From NCBI GenBank assembly GCA_025057645.1, contig JANXBJ010000001.1:430357-494356 (forward strand): a stretch of 64,000 nt of DNA, read 5' to 3'. The stretch is from Anaerolineales bacterium (GTDB taxonomy: Bacteria; Chloroflexota; Anaerolineae; Anaerolineales; UBA4823). The notes under the pieces are model-generated. The model had not been told where the DNA came from. It made no database searches and was given only the letters and a program-made list of their open reading frames with translations. A program made the position numbers and the translations under genes. Shown here one piece after another: positions 1 to 9,392 of the stretch; within the stretch, counting starts at the first letter, position 1, and each line of letters begins with the position of its first letter.

Positions 1-2756
1 GGCCGCATTACGTGATCCAGTCCGTTGATGCCCCCCCTCCAGAGGGGAGACTTCAGTTAATCTATCAGATGGACGGAACGGTCATCTATAAAGTTCTCGA
101 CAGCCTGCCTATAGCCTTTAAGGTTAATGAACAGACTCTTCTGGCGAATTCAGATGCGGAATTGAGCAAGGAGGAGGTTGAGCCCCTGACGCCCCTTTTT
201 GTGAAAACCGATGCTGTCGAAATCATCGCTCACGGCAGCGCAAAGGATGTCCTCGTTGTTCTGGTCACTCATTATCCCGGGTGGCAAGTCCAGGTTGATG
301 GGCGGAAGGCTAAATTGGAGAGCGTAAGCGGTTACTTGGCAGTGAGAATGCGAGAGGGCATTCATAAGTACCGCTTTGAGTTTCGGCCCACCGTATTCTA
401 CTTAGGGCTTTTAATCAGCCTGATGAGTTTTGGAATCGGTTTGTTTGTCATCCGCTCCGAGGTTGCGGCGTGGCTGTGGAAGGTAAAGAGCCTAATGTTT
501 GAACTGCGAGACTTCTGGGGTAGGATCAAGGATCAGGCTAACCGGTGGGGACAAACCCAATCCGTTTTCAATCCTGCGGTTTTTCACCGAGGGGCGTTCT
601 TGCTGAGAAGCAATGCGACCTTTGAGGAGGGATACGAAGCGGACTTGGTGGTCCTGCCAAAGCGGGATAACAAGACTCAGGTTCCTGTGTTATGGGCTGC
701 TTGGAAGCAGGTGACCTGGCTGTTGATCCGTAGCTCACTTAGCGAGGTCTCCTTACCCTCGATCCTTTTTGCCTTCGCTCTTCTAATTTACTTAGGCATG
801 CGGACAGTTCGCTTGGCAGACTTTCCCATCTACTTTTTCACCGACGAAGCGATCCAAACTGCCTCTGCAGCAGAACTGGTTCGAGATGGATTTTACGGGC
901 CTGGGAGAGTCTTCTTGCCCACTTATTTTCCCAATGGTTCATACTGGAATCTCAGTGTGAGTGTCTATGTGCAAGTTATCCCCTATCTGTTGTTTGGGAA
1001 ATCGGTGTTTGTAACGCGATTCACCTCGCTGTTGTTGTCGGGATTATTGATTTTGATTTTAGTTAGTGCTTTACGACAAACGATCTGCCCAAGGGCTTGG
1101 TGGAGCTTGCTCTTGTTCCTCGCGGTGACTCCAACTTGGTTCTTGCATTCGCGCACTGCGTTTGAGACGGTTTTGTTTTGCGGGTTTTACGCTGGGTTCT
1201 TAGGTGCATATTTGCTCTACATACAACGATCTCCGAAATATCTCTACCTGGCTATTCTCATGGCCGCCTTAGGGTTTTACACCTACAGCCCGGGTCAAGT
1301 GATCCTCGCTGTAACTGCAGTTGCTTTATTTGCTCTTGATTTTCGTTACCATTGGCAAAACCGCTCTTACTTGGGAAAAGGTTTTTGGCTGATTCTTCTT
1401 CTGGCGATCCCCTATTTCCGCTTTTTATCCTACCATCAAGAAGCTCCATTCCAACATCTGCGCAATCTGGATTCCTACTGGTTCTATGATCTCCCTCTAG
1501 TAGCCAAAATTTGGCGCTATGTTAGAGAGTATTTGATGGGCTTAAACCCCTATTATTGGTTCTGGCCGCATTCGATTGACCTGAATCGCCATACTATGAA
1601 GGGCTACGGACACCTAGGGCTGTGGAACTTGCCTCTTATTGTGTTAGGTTTGACTGTGGTGCTTCGCCAGCGGCGCAACCCACCCTATCGGGTCTTTCTG
1701 GTGGCTCTGCTTGCAGTCCCTAGCGGGGCCGCTCTGGTAGGGGTGGGGGTAACCCGCTTATTAGCAATGGCTATTCCTGCAGCGGTTCTGGCTGCTTTGG
1801 GCTGGGAGTGGGTACTTTCCGCTATTCAAGTGACGCGTTGGCAAAAACTGGCGCAGACGGTGTTGTTCGTTCTCCTGAGTGGTGTTTCCTTGACCATGAC
1901 AGTGGACAGTTTGCGCAACGGGCCGACTTGGTATCAGGATTATGGGTTGTATGGGATGCAGTATGGGGCTCGCCAGATTTTTGAGCAAAAAGTTCCTCAA
2001 CTCTTGGAGCAAGACCCGCAGGCGCGTCTCTTTGTGTCTTCCCTATGGGCCAATGGGGCGGATGTCTTTGTGCGTTATTTCCTAACCCCCGAACAAGCGC
2101 GCCGGGTGGAGTTAGGCTCGATTGACACCTACTTGTCGCGCAAGCAGTCCCTGGATGAAAACACGGTGTTTTTCCTGACGCCCGAAGAGTTCCGCGATGC
2201 CCTTGGCAGCCCCAAAATGCGTTTGGTCGGGATAGAAGGTGAGATTCCCTACCCGAATGGAAAGACGGGGTTCTACATTGTGCGTCTGGCATACGTAGAC
2301 AATGTGGATGAAATTTTTGCGCGCGAGATGGAACTGCGCCGACAGCTAGTGACTGCACATGTAGTTGTAGACGGAATTTCGGCCAAAGTGCGTTATTCCC
2401 AAATCGACGATGGGGAAATCGGAAACCTCTTTGATCAAAAGCCTGAGACGCTTATCCGGGGACGGGAAGCGAATCCGTTTATTTTGGAGTTTGAGTTTGT
2501 ATCCTCCCAGCCCCTGAAAGGCCTTCAAGCCCAGTTCGGTTCAATGGATTTTGAGTTGTCGGTGTTTCTTTTCGCAGAAGAGCAAGCAGAATCGGTGCAA
2601 CTGCGCCGGGAGTACCGCGGTCTGCCGCCCGATCCGTCTATTGAATTGATGTTTCCACAGAAGACGAGCCTGAAAAAGATGAGGATTGAAATTCGCGATC
2701 TTCGATACGGGGAGATCGCCAACATTCATATTCGGGAGCTTAGATTCTTGAAGTAA
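1..2756 (+). CDS. GT-C family membrane glycosyltransferase-like protein, 5'-truncated
   Basis: The reading frame is already open at the window edge (codons from base 3), so the true start lies upstream; the first in-frame GTG is at 12. Counting from there (914 residues), residues 1-125 are beta-rich and contain a HYPGWQVQVDG segment like the C-terminal domain of YfhO-type membrane proteins, followed by a membrane helix at about 128-148. A second hydrophobic core of about ten helices begins near 248 and carries FTDEA at 276-280, the acidic first-loop motif of GT39/ArnT-like GT-C enzymes. The last 130 residues look like a discoidin/F5-8C type carbohydrate-binding beta-sandwich (FDQKPETLIRG, NPFILEFEF). 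It probably transfers a sugar from a polyprenyl-phosphate carrier on the outer face of the membrane. The substrate cannot be told. Confidence 0.7.
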   Translation, partial: PHYVIQSVDAPPPEGRLQLIYQMDGTVIYKVLDSLPIAFKVNEQTLLANSDAELSKEEVEPLTPLFVKTDAVEIIAHGSAKDVLVVLVTHYPGWQVQVDGRKAKLESVSGYLAVRMREGIHKYRFEFRPTVFYLGLLISLMSFGIGLFVIRSEVAAWLWKVKSLMFELRDFWGRIKDQANRWGQTQSVFNPAVFHRGAFLLRSNATFEEGYEADLVVLPKRDNKTQVPVLWAAWKQVTWLLIRSSLSEVSLPSILFAFALLIYLGMRTVRLADFPIYFFTDEAIQTASAAELVRDGFYGPGRVFLPTYFPNGSYWNLSVSVYVQVIPYLLFGKSVFVTRFTSLLLSGLLILILVSALRQTICPRAWWSLLLFLAVTPTWFLHSRTAFETVLFCGFYAGFLGAYLLYIQRSPKYLYLAILMAALGFYTYSPGQVILAVTAVALFALDFRYHWQNRSYLGKGFWLILLLAIPYFRFLSYHQEAPFQHLRNLDSYWFYDLPLVAKIWRYVREYLMGLNPYYWFWPHSIDLNRHTMKGYGHLGLWNLPLIVLGLTVVLRQRRNPPYRVFLVALLAVPSGAALVGVGVTRLLAMAIPAAVLAALGWEWVLSAIQVTRWQKLAQTVLFVLLSGVSLTMTVDSLRNGPTWYQDYGLYGMQYGARQIFEQKVPQLLEQDPQARLFVSSLWANGADVFVRYFLTPEQARRVELGSIDTYLSRKQSLDENTVFFLTPEEFRDALGSPKMRLVGIEGEIPYPNGKTGFYIVRLAYVDNVDEIFAREMELRRQLVTAHVVVDGISAKVRYSQIDDGEIGNLFDQKPETLIRGREANPFILEFEFVSSQPLKGLQAQFGSMDFELSVFLFAEEQAESVQLRREYRGLPPDPSIELMFPQKTSLKKMRIEIRDLRYGEIANIHIRELRFLK

Positions 2757-2771
2757 GGTTGGGAGGTCCCG

Positions 2772-3800
2772 GTGAAAGCAGTCTTTTTCACTCAGCACGG
2801 CAATCTTGAGGTACTTCAGTATGGAGATTTACCTACCCCTGTGCCCAAAACAGGGGAAGTCCTCGTTCGATTGAAGGTAGCGGCTCTAAACCCGCTTGAC
2901 CTTTGGGTTCGGAGAGGATGGCCTGGCCTGAGGCTGGACTTGCCTCATATCCCCGGTGCTGATGGCGCGGGCTGGGTAGAAGCGATTGGCAATGGGGTGA
3001 CAGCAGTGAAAGAAGGAATGGCGGTCGTCATTAATCCCAACATTGGCTGTGGCAACTGTTTAGAATGCCTTGCCGGCCAGGATAATCGCTGTCGCAATTG
3101 GCACCTGCTGGGCGAAACACTTCCTGGCACATACGCTGAATATGTTGTTGTTCCTGAAAGAAATGTCTTACCGCTGCCTGACGCTTTTCCGATGGCAGAG
3201 GCGGCTGCTGCGGCTTTGGTTTTTCAGACTGCTTGGCATTCGCTGATCACGCGTGGGCAGCTCAGAGCCGGGGAAAGCGTTCTGATTGTCGGCGCCTCGG
3301 GTGGCGTGAATACGGCCTCCATTCAGATTGCAAAACTTGCAGGTGCTGTTGTGTTCGTAGTTGGTTCGAGTTCAGAAAAGTTGGAGTTGGCGAAATCCCT
3401 TGGCGCAGATTTTCTGATCGACCGTTCCCAGGAGGAGAATTGGGCAAAGGTAGTTTACCAATTGACTGATCGAGAGGGGGTTGACGTGGTGGTCGATAAT
3501 GTGGGAATAACTTTTTCGATGAGTTTCCGTGCAGCTCGCAAGGGAGGGCGGATCCTCACGGTGGGTAACACCGGAGGAGCGGTTTTTGAAATCGACAACC
3601 GATATGTCTTTGGGAAGCATTTAAGCCTGATAGGTTCGACTATGGGCAATCAGCGAGACTTTAGGCAAGTGATGAAGCTGATCTTTGAAGGAAAACTGCG
3701 AGCCGTGATCGATCGCATTTATCCTCTTCAGGAGGCTAGAATGGCACAAGAGCGTCTGGAAAGTGGTCGTCAAAAGGGAAAAATTCTCTTGGAAGTGTGA
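2772..3800 (+). CDS. MDR-superfamily zinc-binding dehydrogenase / quinone oxidoreductase-like
   Basis: This 342-residue protein is a medium-chain dehydrogenase/reductase with an N-terminal GroES-like domain and a C-terminal Rossmann domain (GASGGVNTASIQIAK at about 175-189). The structural zinc loop is intact as CX2CX2CX7C at about 94-108 (GCGNCLECLAG). The catalytic zinc ligands of alcohol dehydrogenases are not seen: the usual Cys is in an NPLD context and the usual GHE is GAD. That pattern is typical of NAD(P)H quinone oxidoreductases and enoyl reductases. The GTG start is preceded by GGGAGGT. It follows the previous gene by 15 bases and precedes a small membrane protein by 3 bases, so co-transcription is likely. 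The physiological substrate is unknown. Confidence 0.85.
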   Translation: MKAVFFTQHGNLEVLQYGDLPTPVPKTGEVLVRLKVAALNPLDLWVRRGWPGLRLDLPHIPGADGAGWVEAIGNGVTAVKEGMAVVINPNIGCGNCLECLAGQDNRCRNWHLLGETLPGTYAEYVVVPERNVLPLPDAFPMAEAAAAALVFQTAWHSLITRGQLRAGESVLIVGASGGVNTASIQIAKLAGAVVFVVGSSSEKLELAKSLGADFLIDRSQEENWAKVVYQLTDREGVDVVVDNVGITFSMSFRAARKGGRILTVGNTGGAVFEIDNRYVFGKHLSLIGSTMGNQRDFRQVMKLIFEGKLRAVIDRIYPLQEARMAQERLESGRQKGKILLEV

Positions 3801-3803
3801 GGC

Positions 3804-4208
3804 TTGAGACCCCCTCTTTTCGTAACTTTTGCTCTCTTTGGCGGGTTAATTACAGGGGTTGTTCATTTTATTGGTGTTGTCGAGGCCTTGCGCCGATGGG
3901 ATACCCTTCAAGAGTTGGTAGGACGAGTTATCTACTATATACTCTTTTCAAATTTTCTTCTGTGGCTGGCTGCGCTTAGTGTTCTGGTTGCGATTTGGCG
4001 GCGCCTTCGTGCGGCAAGATGGGTGATTACGGGATACGTGCTTTTGTTCGTCTTGATTTATTGGCTCGACCGATTGGTTTTCTTTCAGAGCATAGACTCC
4101 TATCGTTGGCCGTTCGGAGTTGCGTCTCAGATCGTGATTGGACTTTTATTGTGGATCGGGTTAACTCGAAAATCCGTACGAGCATACTTTGGAGAAGGCG
4201 ATGACTGA
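3804..4208 (+). CDS. Small integral membrane protein of unknown function
   Basis: A 134-residue protein with about four predicted membrane helices (roughly 5-25, 43-63, 73-92, 105-122) and short charged loops; the C-terminus is acidic (FGEGDD). No family is recognised. It begins with TTG three bases after the dehydrogenase stop, and its last eight bases overlap the start of the carboxyltransferase gene at 4201, so it appears to be translated as part of the same operon. The overlap and the long hydrophobic reading frame support a real gene, but no function can be assigned. Confidence 0.6.
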   Translation: MRPPLFVTFALFGGLITGVVHFIGVVEALRRWDTLQELVGRVIYYILFSNFLLWLAALSVLVAIWRRLRAARWVITGYVLLFVLIYWLDRLVFFQSIDSYRWPFGVASQIVIGLLLWIGLTRKSVRAYFGEGDD

Positions 4209-5763
4209 CGGGAAAACACTCAATCCGAAAATTCAGAAGTTACGCGAACTGCGTGCCCAAAGTTGTTTGGGGGGAGGAGAAGAGCGCATTCGCGCTCAAC
4301 ATGAACGCGGTAAACTCACCGCTCGCGAGCGCATCGATCTATTGCTTGATAAGGGGACTTTCCGTGAACTTGACGCATTTGTTGTCCATCGCACCTACGA
4401 CTTCGATTTGGATAAACAGCGTTACCTTGGGGATAGTGTGGTCACGGGATGGGGAAAGATCGATGGGCGCTTGGTCTATGTATTTTCGCAAGACTTTACC
4501 GTTTTCGGCGGCAGTTTGGGGGAGGTACACGCTGAAAAAATTTGTAAGATCATGGATATGGCCATGAAGAACGGTGCGCCAGTCATTGGCTTGAATGACT
4601 CGGGAGGGGCGCGCATCCAAGAAGGGGTGGTCTCGTTGGGGGGGTATGCCAATATTTTTTTACGAAATACTTTAGCATCGGGGGTGATCCCACAAATTAG
4701 TGTCATTATGGGCCCCTGCGCCGGGGGTGCGGTGTATTCTCCGGCACTGACCGATTTTATCATTATGGTGCGCAATTCTTCCTTTATGTTTATCACCGGT
4801 CCTGAAGTGGTTAAGGCGGTGACTCACGAAGACGTGACCTTCGAGGAATTAGGAGGCGCAGCGGTCCACTCGGAGATTTCGGGAGTATGTCACTTGGCGG
4901 CAGACAGTGAGGCGGATGCCCTTTACCTCGTGCGCAAGCTGCTCAGCTACATCCCTCAGAATAATCTGGAAGACCCGCCTTTTGTGCCTACCCCTGACGA
5001 TCCCTTGCGGATGGAGGAGGAACTGGACGAGATCGTCCCCGACGATCCTCAAAAGCCTTATGACATGCGCGAGATCATCCGCTTAATTGTGGACGAAGGT
5101 ATCTTTTTTGAGATCCAGGAGAACTACGCCCAAAATATTGTGATCGGCTTTGCACGGCTCGGTGGCCATAGTGTGGGAATTGTTGCTAACCAACCTGCAG
5201 TGTTAGCCGGGGTTTTGGATATCAAGTCTTCGGAGAAGGCAGCTCGATTTGTGCGCTTCTGTGACGCCTTCAATATTCCTCTGGTTACTTTTGTAGACGT
5301 ACCGGGGTTTATGCCCGGGGTGAGTCAGGAGCATGGGGGGATCATTCGCGCTGGTGCGAAACTCCTGTATGCCTACTGTGAGGCAACCGTGCCGAAGCTC
5401 ACGGTTGTTACTCGCAAAGCCTATGGAGGGGCGTACGACGTGATGAGCAGCAAGCACATTCGTGGGGATTTGAACTTGGCCTGGCCCTCGGCAGAAATTG
5501 CAGTGATGGGACCGGAGGGCGCCGTCAATATCATCTTTCGCAAAGAGATCGCTAAGGCGGAGGACCCGCAAAAGCGCAGGGAGGAGTTGGTCAGAGAATA
5601 CCGAGAGAAGTTTGCCAATCCTTATATTGCCGCAGGTAGAGGATATATCGATGACGTGATTGAACCACACGAAACTCGACCGCGGCTGATTAATGCTTTG
5701 GAAATGCTCGGTAACAAACGAGATACCAATCCGCCTAAGAAGCATGGCTGTATCCCCCTATAG
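4201..5763 (+). CDS. Acyl-CoA carboxylase carboxyltransferase subunit (propionyl-CoA carboxylase beta type)
   Basis: The 520-residue protein is a complete carboxyltransferase of the PccB/AccD5 family. It has two crotonase-like halves, the [12 protein letters not shown] and [11 protein letters not shown] motifs in the N half, and [21 protein letters not shown] and [11 protein letters not shown] in the C half. It moves the carboxyl group from carboxybiotin to an acyl-CoA. The Asp in GGAYDVM is the residue that, from work on actinobacterial PccB/AccD5, favours propionyl-CoA over acetyl-CoA. An in-frame TTG at 4189 exists, but the ATG at 4201 has GGAGAAGG just upstream and is preferred. Biotin carboxylase and carrier genes follow, so this is a three-polypeptide carboxylase, probably making methylmalonyl-CoA. 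No epimerase or mutase is nearby. Confidence 0.93.
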   Translation: MTDGKTLNPKIQKLRELRAQSCLGGGEERIRAQHERGKLTARERIDLLLDKGTFRELDAFVVHRTYDFDLDKQRYLGDSVVTGWGKIDGRLVYVFSQDFTVFGGSLGEVHAEKICKIMDMAMKNGAPVIGLNDSGGARIQEGVVSLGGYANIFLRNTLASGVIPQISVIMGPCAGGAVYSPALTDFIIMVRNSSFMFITGPEVVKAVTHEDVTFEELGGAAVHSEISGVCHLAADSEADALYLVRKLLSYIPQNNLEDPPFVPTPDDPLRMEEELDEIVPDDPQKPYDMREIIRLIVDEGIFFEIQENYAQNIVIGFARLGGHSVGIVANQPAVLAGVLDIKSSEKAARFVRFCDAFNIPLVTFVDVPGFMPGVSQEHGGIIRAGAKLLYAYCEATVPKLTVVTRKAYGGAYDVMSSKHIRGDLNLAWPSAEIAVMGPEGAVNIIFRKEIAKAEDPQKRREELVREYREKFANPYIAAGRGYIDDVIEPHETRPRLINALEMLGNKRDTNPPKKHGCIPL

Positions 5764-5789
5764 AGGGAAAGAATTTGGAGGACGATAAG

Positions 5790-5852
5790 TTGATAGGTTT
5801 TGATACCTATTTCGCTACAACTTGGACCATGTCAGACTCCACGGAGGACTAG
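5790..5852 (+). CDS. Possible 20-codon leader ORF between the carboxylase genes
   Basis: A GGAGG at 5777-5781 sits eight bases before a TTG at 5790 that opens a 20-codon frame (Met-Ile-Gly-Phe-Asp-Thr...) ending in TAG at 5850, 11 bases before the biotin carboxylase ATG. The same stretch holds the inverted repeat ATAGGT/ACCTAT at 5793-5798 and 5805-5810. The good ribosome site is the only support. It may be a short leader peptide that couples translation of the next gene, or chance. Confidence 0.2.
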   Translation: MIGFDTYFATTWTMSDSTED

Positions 5853-5863
5853 GTAAGGCTCGT

Positions 5864-7378
5864 ATGTTCAACAAAGTCTTGATAGCTAACCGAGGAGAGA
5901 TCGCAGTTCGGATTATCCGTGCCTGTCGCGAACTCGGCATCCAAACTGTAGCCGTATTTTCCGATGCCGATCGCCATGCTCTGCACGTTCGCTATGCTGA
6001 CGAAGCCTACCACATCGGTGCGTCTCCTTCCCGAGAATCCTATCTGAGGGGGGATAAGATCATTGAAGTAGCTTTGAAATCCGGAGCCGGTGCGATCCAC
6101 CCGGGCTATGGGTTTTTGGCAGAGCGGGCCGACTTTGCACAGGCTGTTTTGGATGCAGGCTTGGCGTTCATCGGGCCGAAACCTTCCTCAATAGCCGCAA
6201 TGGGTGACAAGGCGGTTGCTCGGGCGACAGTCTCTAAGGCTGGTGTGCCGGTTGTGCCCGGCACCGAGGGCGAAGGCTCTTTGAGCGATGAAGAGCTGCT
6301 AGCAATTGCTCCTCAAATCGGATTCCCCTTGTTGATTAAAGCCACTGCAGGAGGCGGGGGCAAAGGAATGCGCGAAGTGAAAAGTCTGGAGGAGATGCCC
6401 GCTTTGCTCAGAGTTGCTCGCCGTGAAGCCGAAGCCGCCTTCGGCGATGGCAACGTTTACCTCGAAAAGCTGATTGACGGCGCCAGACATATCGAGTTCC
6501 AAATTCTAGCTGATACCCACGGAAACGTCATTCACTTGGGGGAAAGAGAGTGCTCCTTGCAGAGAAGACATCAAAAGCTCTTGGAAGAAAGTCCCTCTCC
6601 TTTTATTGACGACGATGAGGAGCTGCGCCGCGCAATGGGCGAAGTAGCCGTGAGAGCGGCACAGGCTGTGGGATACGTCAATGCGGGGACGATTGAGTTT
6701 TTAGTGGACAAGGATAAAAAGTTTTACTTTTTGGAGATGAATACTCGTCTTCAGGTAGAACATCCTATCACCGAGCTGGTGACAGGGGTGGATATTGTCA
6801 AAGAACAGATCCGAATCGCCCGAGGTCGGCAACTCCGTTACAGACAAGAGGATATCCGCATGAAAGGTTGGGCGATTGAGTGTCGCATTAACGCCGAAGA
6901 CCCGTATAACGACTTTATGCCGTCCACCGGGGTCCTGACTCATATTACTCCACCAACGGGCCCAGGGGTTCGCGTGGACACCGGAGTTTATCCGGGATTC
7001 GAGATCACGCCCTATTACGATTCGCTCATTTCGAAGCTGATCGTGTGGGGAGAAACTCGGGCTGAAGCAATCCTGAGAATGCGACGTGCCCTCGAAGAAT
7101 ATCGTATTCTTGGTGTCCATACGAACATTCCGTTTCACCAGCGACTGATGGACTCGCATCGCTTCATGGCTGGTCAATTCGATACCCGTTTTGTCGAGGA
7201 GCGCTTTTCGTTGGGGAGTGCTCAAGAGAGTGTTGAGACTCATCCCGATGTGGCGGCGATCATCGCTGCGCTCGTTGCTCACCGTCAAACCCAACGGGCG
7301 GCTCAGTTCGTCCATCATAACGAGCGGGATGTTAGCAACTGGAAGTGGGTGGGGCGCTGGGAAAGGATGAGAAGATGA
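5864..7378 (+). CDS. accC: Biotin carboxylase subunit of acyl-CoA carboxylase
   Basis: The 504-residue protein has the full ATP-grasp biotin carboxylase layout: N-terminal MFNKVLIANRGEIAVR, the glycine-rich ATP loop ATAGGGGKGMRE, the catalytic/metal segment FLEMNTRLQVEHP with Glu and Arg, and the biotin carboxylase C-terminal domain (AIECRINAEDP). It carboxylates biotin on the carrier using ATP and bicarbonate. The frame extends upstream to a TTG at 5822, but MFNKVL is the conserved N-terminus and AAGG lies five bases before the ATG at 5864. The end overlaps the carrier gene by ATGA. In this context it serves the propionyl-CoA-type carboxylase rather than only acetyl-CoA carboxylase. Confidence 0.93.
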   Translation: MFNKVLIANRGEIAVRIIRACRELGIQTVAVFSDADRHALHVRYADEAYHIGASPSRESYLRGDKIIEVALKSGAGAIHPGYGFLAERADFAQAVLDAGLAFIGPKPSSIAAMGDKAVARATVSKAGVPVVPGTEGEGSLSDEELLAIAPQIGFPLLIKATAGGGGKGMREVKSLEEMPALLRVARREAEAAFGDGNVYLEKLIDGARHIEFQILADTHGNVIHLGERECSLQRRHQKLLEESPSPFIDDDEELRRAMGEVAVRAAQAVGYVNAGTIEFLVDKDKKFYFLEMNTRLQVEHPITELVTGVDIVKEQIRIARGRQLRYRQEDIRMKGWAIECRINAEDPYNDFMPSTGVLTHITPPTGPGVRVDTGVYPGFEITPYYDSLISKLIVWGETRAEAILRMRRALEEYRILGVHTNIPFHQRLMDSHRFMAGQFDTRFVEERFSLGSAQESVETHPDVAAIIAALVAHRQTQRAAQFVHHNERDVSNWKWVGRWERMRR

Positions 7379-7878
7379 ACGTAAGGTATGTAGCTACTAT
7401 CAACGGCACGGATTATCTCATAGAAATCGTTGATGATCGGCGCGTCCTTCTTAATGGGCAAATCTGTGAGGTTGATTTTGCAGCGGTCGGCGATCAACCG
7501 ATCTACTCCCTACTGCTCGACGGGAAATCCTACGAAGCATACGTCTATTCTCAGGAGGACGAGTGGCAAGTCTTGTTGTTAGGGAACTTATATTCGGTTC
7601 GCGTGGAAGATGAGCGCGAGAAACGGTTAAGGGCTGCTGCTGGGGGGAGAGTCATGCTGCGCAGTGAGTTTCATCTCAAGGCGCCTATGCCTGGGTTGGT
7701 CATTGCTGTGCCTGTCATAGAGGGTCAACGGGTGCAGAAAGGTGATGTTTTGGTGATCCTCGAGTCGATGAAGATGCAGAATGAACTCAAGTCTCCGCGT
7801 GAAGGGGTTGTCACCCGTATAAGAGTGGCTGCTGGGGATAGTGTAGAACAGTCCCAAACGATGCTCAGCATCGTCTGA
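7375..7878 (+). CDS. accB: Biotin carboxyl carrier protein / biotinyl-domain subunit
   Basis: This 167-residue protein ends in a biotinyl-lipoyl domain (about 95-167): KAPMPGLV, then VILESMKMQNEL with the biotinylated Lys in SMKM, and a closing glycine-rich turn. The N-terminal 90 residues form a beta-rich segment resembling the linker domain of propionyl-CoA or pyruvate carboxylase carriers. The ATG at 7375 overlaps the biotin carboxylase stop (ATGA) and is preceded by AAGGATGAGA, which decides against the upstream in-frame start at 7345. It carries carboxybiotin between the two preceding enzymes. Confidence 0.92.
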   Translation: MNVRYVATINGTDYLIEIVDDRRVLLNGQICEVDFAAVGDQPIYSLLLDGKSYEAYVYSQEDEWQVLLLGNLYSVRVEDEREKRLRAAAGGRVMLRSEFHLKAPMPGLVIAVPVIEGQRVQKGDVLVILESMKMQNELKSPREGVVTRIRVAAGDSVEQSQTMLSIV

Positions 7879-7900
7879 TTTCTCCCAAGGATAGCTGAAG

Positions 7901-8518
7901 ATGAAGGATCGGGAAATCGAAGCAAAATTTCTGGTTGCGGATTTGCACTCTGTTGAAAGAAAGCTTCAAGAAGTTGGGGCAGTGCTCTTGCAGCCAAGGA
8001 CATTCGAACAAAATCTGCGCTTTGACACTCCGGACCGGAGATTATCGCAAAGTGGAGAAGTGTTGCGTCTGCGAAGGGATGTTCACAATGTTTTGACCTA
8101 TAAGGGGGTGAGCGTTGATGATCGCGGAGCTCGTTCACGGCAAGAAATTCAAACTCAGGTGAGTGATTTCGAGGCGACTCGTAGGCTGCTAGAAGCTTTG
8201 GGCTTTTCCGTGATCATGACCTATGAGAAATATCGCAGTGAATACGAACTAAATGGAGGCAAAATTTCTTTAGATGAAATGCCCTATGGACATTTCGTTG
8301 AGATCGAAGCAGAGAGTTCAGAACGAGTCCAAGAGCTTTGCCGGTTTCTAAATTTAGATTGGAACCGAAGGGTGTTCTATAGCTATGCTGAACTTTTTTC
8401 CTTAGTAAAGGACCTGGACAAGCTTGAGACCGATGACCTATCCTTTGAAACTTTTAGGAATTGGAAAGGGAATCTTGCTCGCCTCGGTGTTCTTCCGGCG
8501 GAGGAGGGCACTAAGTAG
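7901..8518 (+). CDS. CYTH domain protein (class IV adenylate cyclase / triphosphatase fold)
   Basis: The 205-residue protein starts with the EIEAKF signature (ExExK) of the CYTH superfamily. It also has the RLR, LTYKG, and SRQEIQTQV beta-strand motifs and a late acidic FVEIEAE strand that completes the eight-stranded tunnel binding triphosphates. Family members are class IV adenylate cyclases, thiamine triphosphatases or inorganic triphosphatases, and the sequence alone does not separate these. It lies 22 bases after the biotin carrier gene on the same strand and converges on murI. Confidence 0.85.
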   Translation: MKDREIEAKFLVADLHSVERKLQEVGAVLLQPRTFEQNLRFDTPDRRLSQSGEVLRLRRDVHNVLTYKGVSVDDRGARSRQEIQTQVSDFEATRRLLEALGFSVIMTYEKYRSEYELNGGKISLDEMPYGHFVEIEAESSERVQELCRFLNLDWNRRVFYSYAELFSLVKDLDKLETDDLSFETFRNWKGNLARLGVLPAEEGTK

Positions 8519-8526
8519 TAGGGAGA

Positions 8527-9390
8527 CTAGACACAAGGGGCGTCCGTTAGTCGCTTCCCACTCCAAGAGAGGCAAAAGACCGAATTGCTAGGGAGGTTTA
8601 CGCGCTTAAGAAAATTTCTCAGGTGGCCGGGATCGCCGCTGGTTGCGAATCGCAATTGACCCGAAGTTGGGGAGGAGTTAAGCAGCTGCCTTTGCTCAAG
8701 CAGGCGGAAAGTCTGGCGTGCTACCGCTGGGGCTGGATCGATCACAGTCACTCTCTCGCCCACGATGGATTGGATTAGGGGGATGACAAACGGGTAGTGG
8801 GTGCAACCCAATACCACGGTATCAACTTTGGCGGAAAGCATAGGCGACAAGGCGTCTTCAAGGATGCGTCGTGTTACGGAGCTGTCTAAATCTCCCTGTT
8901 CGATCTGCTGGACTAGGCCCGGACAAGTATGTTGGTAGATGGTCACCCCCTGTCCGAAGCGTTCAACGAGTGAGTGATAAAGTGCGCCTTGAAAGGTGGC
9001 TGGAGTCGCAAGAACTCCGATTGCACCGCTCTTGGTCATTTCGACAGCCGGCTTAACTGCCGGTTCCATTCCAACAAAAGGCACATGGGGGTAGGATTGA
9101 CGGAGGTACTTTAGCGCAGCTGCTGAAGCTGTATTACACGCCAAGACGATGATTTTGGCTCGTTTTGAAAGCAAATATTCGGTGATTGCTACCGAATAGT
9201 TGCGAACCTCTTCGAGGGATCGAAGCCCATACGGAACATGGGCTTGATCTGCAATGTAGAGGACATCCTCATGAGGAAGTTGGCGGGTGATTTCCATTAG
9301 AACACTTAGCCCACCTACTCCTGAGTCAAAGATGCCTATGGGATCGGCGGGGGTTGCGTGGTGGCTTGGGTTATTATGGCCAGTGGACAA
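8527..9390 (-). CDS. murI: Glutamate racemase
   Basis: This enzyme converts L- to D-glutamate for peptidoglycan. The 287-residue protein has the substrate loop IFDSGVGGLSVL, the first catalytic Cys in LACNTASA and the second in LGCTHYPF, all correctly spaced. No ATG lies before the conserved core, so the TTG at 9390, two bases after the rplS stop, is the likely start and suggests translational coupling to rplS. The first 15 residues (His/Asn/Pro-rich) are outside the fold. It points to a cell wall with D-Glu. Confidence 0.92.
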   Translation of the reverse strand: MSTGHNNPSHHATPADPIGIFDSGVGGLSVLMEITRQLPHEDVLYIADQAHVPYGLRSLEEVRNYSVAITEYLLSKRAKIIVLACNTASAAALKYLRQSYPHVPFVGMEPAVKPAVEMTKSGAIGVLATPATFQGALYHSLVERFGQGVTIYQHTCPGLVQQIEQGDLDSSVTRRILEDALSPMLSAKVDTVVLGCTHYPFVIPLIQSIVGERVTVIDPAPAVARQTFRLLEQRQLLNSSPTSGQLRFATSGDPGHLRNFLKRVNLPSNSVFCLSWSGKRLTDAPCV

Positions 9391-9392
9391 CC

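Noticed and set aside
1822-2358. 178-codon open frame on the minus strand
   Set aside because: It lies wholly antisense to the GT-C gene, has a composition rich in Arg, His, Ser and Pro with no family pattern, and no ribosome site.
4189-4200. TTG at 4189 as start of the carboxyltransferase
   Set aside because: The ribosome site GGAGAAGG lies between it and the ATG at 4201, which is therefore the better start.
6701-7318. 205-codon open frame on the minus strand
   Set aside because: Antisense to the biotin carboxylase gene, which is fully supported by motifs.
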